From: CAYTCZ01 sp964436315
Lineage (GTDB): Bacteria > Actinomycetota > Thermoleophilia > Gaiellales > Gaiellaceae
Assembly (NCBI GenBank): GCA_964436315.1
Contig: CAYTCZ010000011.1
Coordinates: 1-46,197 of the forward strand
Length of the DNA: 46,197 nt
Direction of reading: 5' to 3'
The notes under the pieces were generated by a model that was given only the letters and a program-made list of their open reading frames with translations, searched no databases and was not told where the DNA came from. Below are positions 7,370-16,361 of this stretch, piece after piece (positions within the stretch are counted from its first letter, which is position 1; every line of letters starts with the position of its first letter). Position numbers and translations under genes: made by a program.

Positions 7370-10290
7370 GCCCGATCCACCCGGCACATCGGCCACAGGT
7401 CGCACCAATGCGGGCATTGACCTCGGCGAGGATCGTGAGCGACCCGGCCCTCGTGAATCGCGTCGACTGCCAACGTCGCGCTCTCCCGTGCCCGCTCAAT
7501 ACGGCTCCAGAACTCCTCGTCATCGACGTAATCGCGGCTGGCAAGCCCTGGTAGGCCGTCGTCTTTTGCTTCGGATCGCAGAATCCCGCGTGCCTCGCGC
7601 TTCCCCGAGAGCCCGCGATAGAGACCACCGAGCGGCTCGATACCGAGGAGATCGCGCAACGCGACGACGTACAGCGGAACCTGTAGGCGTTGCTGCAATT
7701 CGATCTGCGCGGCGGAGTGTGCGACGCCAAGCTTGTAGTCCTGGACGATCCCCCGCGCGCTGAACGGATCGACGTCGACTCGATCGATCTTGCCCGACAG
7801 CTTGAAACTCCCAAAGTCGAGTCCGTCCTTGAGCTCGGCCGCTGCCCGCTCGCTTCCGAAGGAGACCTCGAAGCGGCGTGGTGCAAGTGGGAGCGACAGG
7901 GCGAGCTCCTGGCGCAGGAACTGCTCCAGATCTCGCTGGAGCGTGCCCGCGAGCTCAATTCGCTGAGTGGGTGAGATCTCGAGACGTCCGATGCCGCCCT
8001 CGACAGCCGATGCGACGCAGGCTCTGAGGAGCTCGACTGCTGAATCGATGTTGGTCTCGTCGACCTGATCGACCCCGAGTTCTTTGGGCAAGCTCGAGTA
8101 GAAGCGGTGCAGCGCCTGGTGCGCGATTGACCCACGTATCCTGGCGTCGAGCTCAGCGTCGATGTCTCTCGGCGAGACGACCTTCTCGAAGAACCACATC
8201 GACGAACAGTCGCCGTACTGCTCGACCTCGGTAACCGAGAACCGATCGCGAGTACGCAGCTCCTCGAGAACGAGCGGGTTGACGAGTCGCGTCGGCCGGC
8301 TGAAGGCTCCGAGCGCCCGTTCGATCTTGCGCTCCCAACCGTTTGCACGTGCGAGCGCCCGCGCCCCGTGCTCGTCGACGGAGACAAGTGCGGCAACGCT
8401 GCGAAGACGCTCGCGCTCGGTTGGAGCCCGCTCTAGCGGCCATGTGGCCTCGGACAACGATCGGCGACGCGTCCATCGACTCGCGTCCTCCTTTGGAAAG
8501 AGAGATCGAACCTCGTCCCAGAAGGGACTTGGTTCCCGTGGGCGCCCATCCTCGGTCGCAGCTTCCCGGACCAACGTGAGGCGCTCCCGCGGTCGCGTAC
8601 ATGCCGTATAGAACAGGTATCGCTGGCGCGCAGGAGCATCCGGACGGCGGATCCGACTCCCCGGCAACGTCTCCTCGAGGACACCGCGCGCCTCGTCGCT
8701 GAGAAGCGAGGCATCGGGTCCGTACTGCGGGAAGACGCCCTCCTCGAGACCGAGAACGAACACTGCAGCGAACCGTCTCGTTCGAGCGCGTAGGAGATCA
8801 AGGAGTGCAACGCGCCCGGCCTCTCGAGCTCGGGCCAGACGCACCGGAGCCCTCTCGAGCGCAGCCACGATGTCGTCCCGGCTGAGGCGGCCCCGCCAAG
8901 CTGAGAGGTCATCGAGCACACGACCGGCGCTCTCACGAGCTCGAAGGTCGAGCCGCGAGGCTTCGGTCGAGGGAGGCGTCTCGAGGCCGTATGCCGTTGA
9001 CGTCATTTCCGTCAGAAGAGCTCTTGCCGCTTCGACGGGATCAGTTTCGGCGCGAAGCGCGTCAAGCGCAGGAACGCGGTGACCGAGGAGTTCCACGGTT
9101 TCGGCAATCACCCGGTCTGGTTCGGAGATACCGCGGCCCCGTAGACGCCCGTCGACAAAATCTGTCCGATATCGCGTCAGTCCTGAGTAGCGCGATCTCA
9201 GGTAGTTGAACAGGTCGTTCCGGGTTCCCCCGAGCCATGCGAACCGGAGCAACGAGAGGCAGGCGTGACCGAACGGTGTCCGGCCGAAGTGGACCCGTCC
9301 CTCGACCGCAAACGGAATTCCCATCGAGGCGAAGACTGCTTCGAACACCGATTGCGTTCGGTCGACGGACGGAACGAGCACGCCGATCTCCTCGGCCGGC
9401 ATGCCTCCGCGGAGAAGGGCCAGCACCTCGTCCGCGACGAGCTCGAGGGTTGATCTGGAACCGGCTCCTTCGAGGAAGCGAATCGCGCCTCTGAGCGGCG
9501 GCGCGACTCCTGACGAGTCACCTTGAAACAGCCTCCGCTCGATGTATTCGAGCGCGGAGAGCTCGTCGCGTGGCGCCGGGGGGAGCTCCTCGATCCGACC
9601 GCCGGCGAGCCGAGCGATATCGGCCACAAGTGACTGGAGGGACGAGAACGCAGAGCGGCCCGGTTCGTACGGAAGAGAGACCAAGACCTCGCTGCGACCT
9701 GCGAGCACCTCGAGAAGCTTCCATTGGGTCCCCGTAAGATCCTCAAACCCGTAGGCGAAGACCGGCCTTCCGCTCCACGCCGACAGGTCCTCGGCGACGG
9801 CTTCTGCAGCGGCCCGACGCTGAGACGCCCGATCCTCAAGCTCGAGCTCCTCCAGACGCGCGCGATACGCGGCATGCAATCGGCCCAGGTCATCCTCGAT
9901 CGCGGACGGAGGAACCATGGCCGACTCGAGCTCGGCGATCGCCTCGCCGAGCGCATCCACGAAGCCCGGGAAGCGTGCCGATTTTCCAAGGCCGTTCAGC
10001 GGCGTTTCCCGCACGATCTCGCCAAGCAGAAGGCGTCGGTGCGTATCAGCGATGGCGCCGCGTGTCCGGGGTGCTCGAACGGAAACGGCGCGGAACAGAT
10101 CGTCGAACGTTCCGATCGAACCTCCCAAGAGCGCAGGCGCTCGCGAGAGGAGTTCTCGCTCGACTACCTCGACCTCGGCACCGGTTGGGACGACGAGGAA
10201 GGGCTCCTGATCGAGCGCCTCGAGGTACCGATCGAGCACGCGCGAAACCTTGCCGGAGTTGGCCGGACCGACGATGAGCGTGAGACCCAC
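7366..10290 (-). CDS. AddB-like PD-(D/E)XK nuclease/helicase subunit
   Basis: A 974-aa partner of the downstream helicase. The N-terminus has a degenerate P-loop GPANSGKV (8-15), as in AddB, where helicase motifs are mostly inactive. A helicase-like middle region includes VFVLGLEEGVFPQ, the UvrD-like motif before the nuclease. The C-terminal nuclease shows SGKIDRVDVDP and IVQDYKLG. Fe-S ligands are a Cys in EQYGDCSSMWFFEK plus C959-x3-C963-x5-C969 at the extreme end. It starts with GTG, 14 nt after a possible -10 (TAGAAT), and has no clear Shine-Dalgarno. Both subunits seem to carry nuclease motifs, so a two-nuclease AddAB/AdnAB complex is expected. Sequence divergence makes the AddB name tentative. 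Confidence 0.88.
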   Translation of the reverse strand: MGLTLIVGPANSGKVSRVLDRYLEALDQEPFLVVPTGAEVEVVERELLSRAPALLGGSIGTFDDLFRAVSVRAPRTRGAIADTHRRLLLGEIVRETPLNGLGKSARFPGFVDALGEAIAELESAMVPPSAIEDDLGRLHAAYRARLEELELEDRASQRRAAAEAVAEDLSAWSGRPVFAYGFEDLTGTQWKLLEVLAGRSEVLVSLPYEPGRSAFSSLQSLVADIARLAGGRIEELPPAPRDELSALEYIERRLFQGDSSGVAPPLRGAIRFLEGAGSRSTLELVADEVLALLRGGMPAEEIGVLVPSVDRTQSVFEAVFASMGIPFAVEGRVHFGRTPFGHACLSLLRFAWLGGTRNDLFNYLRSRYSGLTRYRTDFVDGRLRGRGISEPDRVIAETVELLGHRVPALDALRAETDPVEAARALLTEMTSTAYGLETPPSTEASRLDLRARESAGRVLDDLSAWRGRLSRDDIVAALERAPVRLARAREAGRVALLDLLRARTRRFAAVFVLGLEEGVFPQYGPDASLLSDEARGVLEETLPGSRIRRPDAPARQRYLFYTACTRPRERLTLVREAATEDGRPREPSPFWDEVRSLFPKEDASRWTRRRSLSEATWPLERAPTERERLRSVAALVSVDEHGARALARANGWERKIERALGAFSRPTRLVNPLVLEELRTRDRFSVTEVEQYGDCSSMWFFEKVVSPRDIDAELDARIRGSIAHQALHRFYSSLPKELGVDQVDETNIDSAVELLRACVASAVEGGIGRLEISPTQRIELAGTLQRDLEQFLRQELALSLPLAPRRFEVSFGSERAAAELKDGLDFGSFKLSGKIDRVDVDPFSARGIVQDYKLGVAHSAAQIELQQRLQVPLYVVALRDLLGIEPLGGLYRGLSGKREARGILRSEAKDDGLPGLASRDYVDDEEFWSRIERARESATLAVDAIHEGRVAHDPRRGQCPHWCDLWPMCRVDRA

Positions 10291-10304
10291 TGAGCTAGTA
10301 GTGA

Positions 10305-10310
10305 ATTCTA
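10305..10310 (-). promoter_or_regulatory. Putative -10 (TAGAAT) of the addB-addA-nth operon
   Basis: On the minus strand TAGAAT lies 14 nt before the GTG start at 10290. The -35 region is a GC-rich palindrome with no consensus match. Confidence 0.3.
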
Positions 10311-10340
10311 TGAGCCGGAGCGGCCGCGGCCGCCGTCCGC

Positions 10341-11534
10341 CTAGTCGGCAGCATCCGGTCCGTGCAAACGTCCTCCAGCTTGCTCCGCGACTCCTGCAGC
10401 GTTGCTCTCGAGGAGATTTCCGTCCAGAAATGCCTCAGCTCCGAAGTGGGCGACGATTGGATGCCCTGCTCGAAAACCATCGCCAGAAGCACCGTCGGCA
10501 CGTGTTCGCAGGACACGGTTCTCCGCGATCTCGCACGCCGAGTAGTCACCGCAGAAGATCCCGACACCGAGCGCGTCTTGCACATGGTTGTCATCGACAC
10601 TCCCGTGTGACATCTCGGTGACCGCAATTCCGCGCATCGTCGTGTCGCTGACGTGGTTACCGAGCACCTCCACGTGCGCGGAGTGCGTGACGATTCCCTC
10701 CTGGCCCCCGTTGACCGTGCATCCCTCGACGACACTGGCCGCGAGGTCGAATGAGAACGAGATGTCGATGCCTTGCGCGTAGGGACTCGCGAGCGAGTGG
10801 ATCAAACAGTCGTGAATCTCGACCTGGCCGCGACGAACATTGATCCCGTCCAGACGCGCTCTAGAGATCTCGACATTCTTGATCACGACTCGCTCCGCTC
10901 CATCGACCTCGATGCCGTTCGTTCCGCCCACGATGTGAACGTCACGGATCGTCACATCGTCTGCTGTGACCACGATCCCGCCGTCGATGACCGTGCCGGG
11001 CTGACCAACGAGGTTCTGCGCCCTATCGAGTACGAGGGGCCCTCTGTGCACTCCTTCCTCGAGGTAAATGGTGGGAGGCATTGTCGCCCAGGCAACACCC
11101 CCGACAGCCCCGAAGGCCACGAGGACCGCGGCCGCGATCGGAGGACCGGCACGGCCCAGTTCACCGCCGTCCTCCGCGTAGGAGAGACGAAGCGAGGGAA
11201 ACACCGCATGGCTGAGGGCCTGCGCCAGGAGCCACGAGCCCCAGAACAGGCCCGCGGACGCGAGGAAGGGTGCCTCGATACCGGTGAGCTTGACGAGGGC
11301 GATCACGACGAGGAATTCCAGAACGCCGAGAGGGAGAGCCACCCAGCCAGGCTGGTACGGCAGGAATCGGTGATAGAGGGTCAGGTCAAGCCCGAGTCCC
11401 GCCCCGATCATGAGCGCCGCCAGCTTGACAGGCCACCAGGTCTCAAGCGCCGCCGCGAGCGCACAGGCGGCGAGCAACGGCACGAGCGAGGCCGCAAGGC
11501 GAAGCTCGAGGCGTCCGCGCAGAGTCAGCGACAT
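10341..11534 (-). CDS. Membrane-anchored right-handed beta-helix protein
   Basis: A 397-aa protein with about five hydrophobic helices in the first 160 residues (for example LAASLVPLLAACALAAALE, LGVLEFLVVIALVKL, IAAAVLVAFGAVGGVAWA). After these comes a parallel beta-helix of the NosD/PbH1 type (about 170-390). Repeated turns carry the motif (I/V)xxNxV, for example GTVIDGGIVV, VTIRDVHIVGG, VVIKNVEISRA and VEVLGNHVSD. NosD-like helices bind or process polysaccharides or act as periplasmic scaffolds. The ATG at 11534 overlaps the end of the flavoprotein gene by 10 bp, so the two are likely translationally coupled. Substrate and exact role are unknown. Confidence 0.82.
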   Translation of the reverse strand: MSLTLRGRLELRLAASLVPLLAACALAAALETWWPVKLAALMIGAGLGLDLTLYHRFLPYQPGWVALPLGVLEFLVVIALVKLTGIEAPFLASAGLFWGSWLLAQALSHAVFPSLRLSYAEDGGELGRAGPPIAAAVLVAFGAVGGVAWATMPPTIYLEEGVHRGPLVLDRAQNLVGQPGTVIDGGIVVTADDVTIRDVHIVGGTNGIEVDGAERVVIKNVEISRARLDGINVRRGQVEIHDCLIHSLASPYAQGIDISFSFDLAASVVEGCTVNGGQEGIVTHSAHVEVLGNHVSDTTMRGIAVTEMSHGSVDDNHVQDALGVGIFCGDYSACEIAENRVLRTRADGASGDGFRAGHPIVAHFGAEAFLDGNLLESNAAGVAEQAGGRLHGPDAAD

Positions 11535-12655
11535 CGCCTCACCCGTCGGAGAAAGCCGTGAGCAGCGTACCTCGCCCCGGCTAGCGTGTCGGAGGCCGGG
11601 AAGGCCCACTGGGCAGGAGCTCCGGCCAGGGCAAGCGTTCGGCCCTCGTCGCTGAGACCAGGAACCGTCGAGTCAGGCGCGAGGATGATCCACCGGCTGG
11701 CCGTCGTGAGGCCGTGATCTTCCACGAGCCGTGCGAGAAGTGGATCCTGGTCGAAACCGCGCTTGAATCCCGTGGCACAGATGATCTGCTCGGCGCCATT
11801 CACCTCCGAGGCGACCCGGAAGCGTCCTTCCCGCCTGGCCCGCTCGATCGGCTCGTCCCACGCCCGGCCAGGTGGGTACGAAGGAACGAACCACCGTTTC
11901 AAGAACTCAACCCGCTGATCGTTCTCCGCTGCGTGGAACGCTGCGAGACCGCGACGGGAGAAGAGCGGCCGGGGGACGTTGAGCGGGCGACGCTCCGGCT
12001 CCCTCCGTCTCACCGAGACGACGCGAGATCCAGCATTGAGCGCGTTCAGCCACTCGGTCGCCGCGGCCATGCCCGCTCCGATCACTGTTACATCGTCGGC
12101 GTATTCGTGGGGCTCGTAGGCGTGCACGACCCGGGAATCGGTCTCGAGCTCGGGCGGCAGGGCAAGACCGGGATGGCCGGGGGAGATCATCACATGGCGA
12201 AAGACGCCCTGCCCCGCAATCTCGAACCCGCCTTCGACGGCGCGGATCCGCCCGACGTGCACCTGCCGAACGCTCACATCCCATCTCGAGCGCTCACGCA
12301 CTTCGGCAACGTGCTCGAGGAACTCAGACACGCTGGGTCGGTAGCGGTCGCACACGCTGGCGAGGAGTGGCCACGGGCGACGCTGGCGCAGAGCTGCCCG
12401 GAATGCCAGCCCCGGGAACGTCTTCGGGAGGCAGTGCCCGTCGGACTCCGAGCGCATGTCCTGCTGTCGGATCGCCGCCGCTCGGGCGCGCCACTTCGCC
12501 GCCGGGTCTCTCTCCATGCCGAAGACGGCGATCTCGTCGGGCTGGACTCCACCATCGCGGAGTGCGGCATACGTCACCAGTCCTACGAGACCGCTACCGA
12601 CGATCGCGCACGACTTGACACGCGGAGGCGACTCGGTGCGCTCGAGATCGCTCAC
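11525..12655 (-). CDS. FAD/NAD(P)-dependent oxidoreductase (monooxygenase-like)
   Basis: A 376-aa flavoprotein. The first dinucleotide-binding motif is CAIVGSGLVGLVTYAAL near the N-terminus and the second is VTVIGAGMAAATEWLNAL (middle). The segment ICATGFKRG followed by DPLLARLVEDHGL resembles the ATG motif of flavin monooxygenases and lysine/ornithine hydroxylases. A GTG start at 12655 overlaps the permease stop as GTGA, which makes this the natural start although the frame is open further upstream. The gene is thus translationally coupled to an ABC transporter operon and may modify the imported compound. The substrate cannot be read from the sequence. Confidence 0.85.
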   Translation of the reverse strand: MSDLERTESPPRVKSCAIVGSGLVGLVTYAALRDGGVQPDEIAVFGMERDPAAKWRARAAAIRQQDMRSESDGHCLPKTFPGLAFRAALRQRRPWPLLASVCDRYRPSVSEFLEHVAEVRERSRWDVSVRQVHVGRIRAVEGGFEIAGQGVFRHVMISPGHPGLALPPELETDSRVVHAYEPHEYADDVTVIGAGMAAATEWLNALNAGSRVVSVRRREPERRPLNVPRPLFSRRGLAAFHAAENDQRVEFLKRWFVPSYPPGRAWDEPIERARREGRFRVASEVNGAEQIICATGFKRGFDQDPLLARLVEDHGLTTASRWIILAPDSTVPGLSDEGRTLALAGAPAQWAFPASDTLAGARYAAHGFLRRVRRCR

Positions 12656-13545
12656 TTCACCGAACCCGCCAGGAGCCCCTGGACGAAGTAGCGCTGGAAG
12701 GCGAAGAAGACGACGAGCGGAATCGCCAGCGAGACAAAGGCGGCGGGCGCGATCAGATCGATGTTCGCACTGAACGACCGCATCTGCGAGAAGATCGCGA
12801 CGGTGATCGGATCGACCTCGCGGGCGAACGTCAGGGCAACGATGAAGTCGTTCCAGACCCAGAGGAACTGGAAGATCGCGAGGGCGGCGATCGCCGGAAG
12901 TCCGAGCGGCAGAATTAGCCGAAGGAAGATTCTGATCTCCGATGCCCCATCGATCCGTGCCGCCTCTAGGAGATCCTTGGGGATACCGATGAAGAAGTTG
13001 CGGAGGAGAAAGATCGCGAAGGGAAGCCCGAACGCGGTGTGGAAGAGAACGAGCCCGATGATCGTGTCGAAGAGTCCCACGCTGCTGTAGAGCGAGAAGA
13101 TCGGGATCAGCGCCATCTGCAGCGGAACGACGAGCAGACCGACCACGACGAGAAAGAGCCAGTCCCGACCGGGAAACTCGAGCCAGGCGAACGCGTAGCC
13201 GGCGAGGGCGGCCACGAAGATGGGAAGCAGTGTCCCGCCGATCGCGATCCAGAGCGTGGTAAGCAGGGAGCCCGTAATCGTCTCGTTCGAGAAAATCTCG
13301 CTGTAGTTCTCGAACGTCGCCAGGCTCGGCTCCGAGAGGATATTCCACCAGCCGACGGTGTCGATGAATTCGACCGGCATGAGCGAGGTCAGAAAGAGTC
13401 CGATAGTCGGCACGAGCCAGAAGAGGCCCATCAGTACGAGGAGGAGCTGAAGCGGGGCTTTCGTCAAAACGCGCACGGCCTTCGTCGCAAAGCTCTCCTC
13501 GAGGACGATCGGTGCCGGTTGCGCCTCTGCTGTGGCAGTGGCCAT
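12652..13545 (-). CDS. Carbohydrate ABC transporter permease (MalG-like)
   Basis: A 297-aa inner-membrane permease with about six transmembrane helices, the second permease of a sugar importer. The EAA loop that contacts the ATPase is IPKDLLEAARIDGASEIRIF, followed by RLILPLGLP. The N-terminus is cytoplasmic and precedes a first helix LLLVLMGLFWLVPTIGLFLTS. The stop codon of the upstream permease and this ATG share one base (TGATG), with GGAGG just upstream, so translation is coupled. Family relatives import maltose, alpha-glucosides, glycerol-3-phosphate and other oligosaccharides. Confidence 0.94.
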   Translation of the reverse strand: MATATAEAQPAPIVLEESFATKAVRVLTKAPLQLLLVLMGLFWLVPTIGLFLTSLMPVEFIDTVGWWNILSEPSLATFENYSEIFSNETITGSLLTTLWIAIGGTLLPIFVAALAGYAFAWLEFPGRDWLFLVVVGLLVVPLQMALIPIFSLYSSVGLFDTIIGLVLFHTAFGLPFAIFLLRNFFIGIPKDLLEAARIDGASEIRIFLRLILPLGLPAIAALAIFQFLWVWNDFIVALTFAREVDPITVAIFSQMRSFSANIDLIAPAAFVSLAIPLVVFFAFQRYFVQGLLAGSVK

Positions 13546-14879
13546 CAGACCTCCCTCCGGAACCGGCGGATGTTTAGCGCGAGAATCGGGATCACGAGGA
13601 TGAAGAGGAAGACAGCGATTGCCGATCCGACCCCGAAGTCCCTGATACCGCTGAACGACGTGCGCCACATCGCCAGGGCAATCACGTTCGCGTCGTCCTG
13701 TACGGAGCCCGGCGCCAGCGAGAGGACGATGTCGAAAACCTTCAGGACGTTGATGATCATCGTGATGAAGACCACAGCAAGAACCGGGGCCAGCAGCGGC
13801 GCGGTGACGCGCCGGAATACCTGCCACTCGTTCGCACCGTCTGTGCGCGCCGCCTCGAGCAGATCGCGGGGGATCGCCGCGAGTCCCGCCGCGAGGATCA
13901 CCAGCGAGAAACCTGCCCAGATCCAGATATAGGCGACGAACATCGACGGGAGAATCAGGTCGGGCCCTAGCCAGGCCACCCCCTCGAAAGGTTTGGAGAA
14001 CGTGTCGGAACCGACGGCGGCGACGTACTCTCCATCGTCGAGGTCTTCGAAGGCGAACGTGCCGTCAGAGGTTGCGGTTGTCGAGTCGATCTTGTCACCC
14101 CGGGCGTCGCGAAGCTCGATGGTCGCACCAGGTATGCCGAGTTCCTCGGGCTCGACCACTCCCGGTTCCCCTCCGCCTGGCCTGAAGTCTCGCCAGACCA
14201 CGCCGGTGATTCCCCCCTGCAGGGGCTCCGGTAGGACGGCCTGTTCAGCACCATCTGGAACCTGGTCGGGCGGAATGCCGGTCAGTCCGAGGGGCGCGAT
14301 GTCCCCTGGTGCGAGCAGCTCGTCGAGCACCATGTTGCCGTCGACCTCCGTCATGTTCCCGGTCGCGGGTTGCGCGTCTTCAATTACGCCCGGTGAGAAG
14401 GCCGAATCAACAGCAGCGATCACGGCGTTGACGGCCCCGATATCGGGATCCTTCTGGAGCATGACGCGCCAGATCACCCCGGAGGCGAAGAGCGAGATCG
14501 CCATCGGCATGAAGACCACGGTCTTGAACGCGACTGACCAGCTGATCTTGTCGGTCAGGACCGCGAAGATAAGGCCGATCGCGGTAACGAGGGCCGGGAC
14601 GACCGCGATCCAGATCGCGTTGTTTCGGATCGCTGTGACGAGGACGTCCGTCGTGAAGAGCGTCTCGTAGTTCTCGAACCCGACGAAGTCGTCACCCGTC
14701 TCGCCGAAAAAGCTGCGAATAATCGTCCGGATCGCCGGATAGAGGAGCCAGATCCCGAGGAAGAAAACGGCAGGCGCAAGGAACCCGGCCGCGACGGCCC
14801 ACTTCCGCCAGCGACCGGGTTCCTTCGCAGGCGGAGCCCCCTGTGCCGGGGGCTCCGCCGTTGAGCTTGCGACGCTCAT
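13545..14879 (-). CDS. Carbohydrate ABC permease (MalF-like) with inserted beta domain
   Basis: A 444-aa permease, longer than the ~300 aa usual for the family. Six helices fall at about 30-50, 88-108, 117-138, 312-332, 365-385 and 418-438. The EAA loop is IPRDLLEAARTDGANEWQVF (336-355). Residues ~140-300, between helices 3 and 4, form an extra extracellular segment. Within it, 222-291 resemble an SdrD-B/carboxypeptidase-regulatory-like Ig fold (GITGVVWRDF, GIPGATIELRDARGDKID, DGTFAFEDLDDGEYVA). E. coli MalF also has an Ig-like extracellular loop (P2), but between different helices. The insert faces the side where the binding protein docks. Confidence 0.93.
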   Translation of the reverse strand: MSVASSTAEPPAQGAPPAKEPGRWRKWAVAAGFLAPAVFFLGIWLLYPAIRTIIRSFFGETGDDFVGFENYETLFTTDVLVTAIRNNAIWIAVVPALVTAIGLIFAVLTDKISWSVAFKTVVFMPMAISLFASGVIWRVMLQKDPDIGAVNAVIAAVDSAFSPGVIEDAQPATGNMTEVDGNMVLDELLAPGDIAPLGLTGIPPDQVPDGAEQAVLPEPLQGGITGVVWRDFRPGGGEPGVVEPEELGIPGATIELRDARGDKIDSTTATSDGTFAFEDLDDGEYVAAVGSDTFSKPFEGVAWLGPDLILPSMFVAYIWIWAGFSLVILAAGLAAIPRDLLEAARTDGANEWQVFRRVTAPLLAPVLAVVFITMIINVLKVFDIVLSLAPGSVQDDANVIALAMWRTSFSGIRDFGVGSAIAVFLFILVIPILALNIRRFRREV

Positions 14880-14902
14880 GAACAGCGTCGTTCCTGGGCC
14901 GC

Positions 14903-16318
14903 CTAGCCGCCGAACGCCGCCGTTGCTTCGGCCTCCATCTGTTCAGTGATGCCGTCGATGTCGTCCGGATTAGCGATGAAGTCCTGGAACAGCTTCCAAA
15001 GGCCCTGTCCGACCGTTCCGCCAAATGCACTAGGCATGAGGTCAGACTGGTCAAACCGAACGATCTCTGACTCGACGATGGCAGCCGCGGTGTCCTGGAC
15101 AACTGGATCCGGATAGACACCTGGATCGAGCTCTTTGTTCAGCGAGACAAAGCCGCCTGCCGCAGCCCAGATCGCTGCCGCTGCCGGCGAGGCCAGGTAC
15201 TCGGCCAAGGCCAGCGCCGCTTCGCTCTCTCTGAACATAACCACAAAGTTCCCGTCGCTGATCACGGCCCCGGGCGACCCCTCGATCGAGGGGAATGGGA
15301 ACAGGTTATACCCGTCCGGGAAGGTGAGCGTGGTCTCGACGACGCCGGGAACGAAGAACCCCTCGAACGTCATCGCCGCCGCGGGGTCCTCGGTGAGCAC
15401 ATAGCCGGCCGACGTGGGGAAATCCGTCTGCAGCGCTCCCTCAGTCCCACCCGCGATGTTGTCAGAATCGCCGACCACGTCGGCCATGAGCGCTAGGGCG
15501 TCCTTGACCGACTGATCGGTCCACGGAATCTCGTGCCGCGCCAGCTGGTCGTAGAGGTCGGGTCCTGCGGTGCGGATGTAGATGTTCTCGAACAGATCGG
15601 TCAGCGTCCAGCCGTCGGCGCCCGCGACCGAGTAGGCGGGAAGCCCCGACGCCTTGATCGTCTCGGCCGTGGCGAGCAGCTCATCCCAGGTTGCGGGCGG
15701 CTCCACGCCTGCTGCCTCGAACGCGGCCACGTTGTACCAACCGAGCGATTTGTTGCTGGCCTTGAACCAGTAGCCCCACAGCGTGCCCTCGAACTCGGCG
15801 ACCTGGGCAACCGACTCACCGAAGTTCGCGACGACCGTAGCGCGGATTGATTCGAGCGGTACGAGATCGCCCGCTGCGGCGAGCTCCTCGATGAACCCAG
15901 GCTGGGCCGGCGCCGCGAGATCTGGCGGATTTCCACCTTCGATCGCCGTCGTCAGCACCGTCACCAGCTCATCGCCGGCCGGGTCGTAGGTCACGTTGAC
16001 ATTTGGATAGATGGCGCGGAAGCCATCGAGCACGGCCTCGAACTTCTCTGCCTCCTCGTCAACCCAGATACCCATAAACGAGATGTCACCCGAAACGTCC
16101 TCCATCACTCCAGGCTCTTCGGCGGGTGCTGCCGGCTCGGCCGGTGCTGCCGGCTCGGCCGGTGCCGGCTCCGGCGCGGGCTCGGGAGCAGGCTCCGGCG
16201 CAGGCGCTTCGGCCGGTGCTGCCGGCTCGGCTGAGTCGTCGTCCCCGCCACAACCGGCCGCAACTACGCCGACCAGAGCTATCAGCAGGATGCCCAGTAG
16301 TAACCAGCGTCGCTTCAT
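14903..16318 (-). CDS. Extracellular solute-binding lipoprotein (family 1)
   Basis: A 471-aa substrate-binding protein of the sugar ABC importer. It has a lipoprotein signal with C23 in VVAAGCGG, then a proline/alanine/glutamate-rich linker (about 30-65, PAPEPAPEPAP) that tethers it above the membrane. The mature family 1 fold begins at DISFMGIWVDEEAEKFEAVL, with features such as NVNVTYDPAGDE and LWGYWFKASNKSLGWYN. AAGGAGAT lies just before the ATG at 16318, supporting the start. The alpha-glucoside binding protein AglE is a plausible relative, but the ligand cannot be assigned. Confidence 0.94.
   Translation of the reverse strand: MKRRWLLLGILLIALVGVVAAGCGGDDDSAEPAAPAEAPAPEPAPEPAPEPAPAEPAAPAEPAAPAEEPGVMEDVSGDISFMGIWVDEEAEKFEAVLDGFRAIYPNVNVTYDPAGDELVTVLTTAIEGGNPPDLAAPAQPGFIEELAAAGDLVPLESIRATVVANFGESVAQVAEFEGTLWGYWFKASNKSLGWYNVAAFEAAGVEPPATWDELLATAETIKASGLPAYSVAGADGWTLTDLFENIYIRTAGPDLYDQLARHEIPWTDQSVKDALALMADVVGDSDNIAGGTEGALQTDFPTSAGYVLTEDPAAAMTFEGFFVPGVVETTLTFPDGYNLFPFPSIEGSPGAVISDGNFVVMFRESEAALALAEYLASPAAAAIWAAAGGFVSLNKELDPGVYPDPVVQDTAAAIVESEIVRFDQSDLMPSAFGGTVGQGLWKLFQDFIANPDDIDGITEQMEAEATAAFGG
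16125..16235. repeat. Low-complexity Ala/Pro/Glu linker repeats
   Basis: Imperfect tandem copies built on GGCTCGGCCGGTGCTGCC encode the PAPEP/EPAAPA linker of the binding lipoprotein. They lie inside the coding sequence and stay in frame. Confidence 0.85.
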
Positions 16319-16361
16319 AGGATCTCCTTCCTCGTCATTCCCTCCTCCTCCCGACTGTCCA

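Noticed and set aside
10295..10340. Possible cloning-vector remnant (GAATTC and GCGGCCGCGGCCGC)
   Set aside because: Flanking genes continue normally on both sides, and NotI-like strings are expected in GC-rich DNA.
12656..13348. Upstream extension of the flavoprotein frame
   Set aside because: It is the antisense-free shadow of the MalG-like permease; the GTGA overlap gives a natural start.
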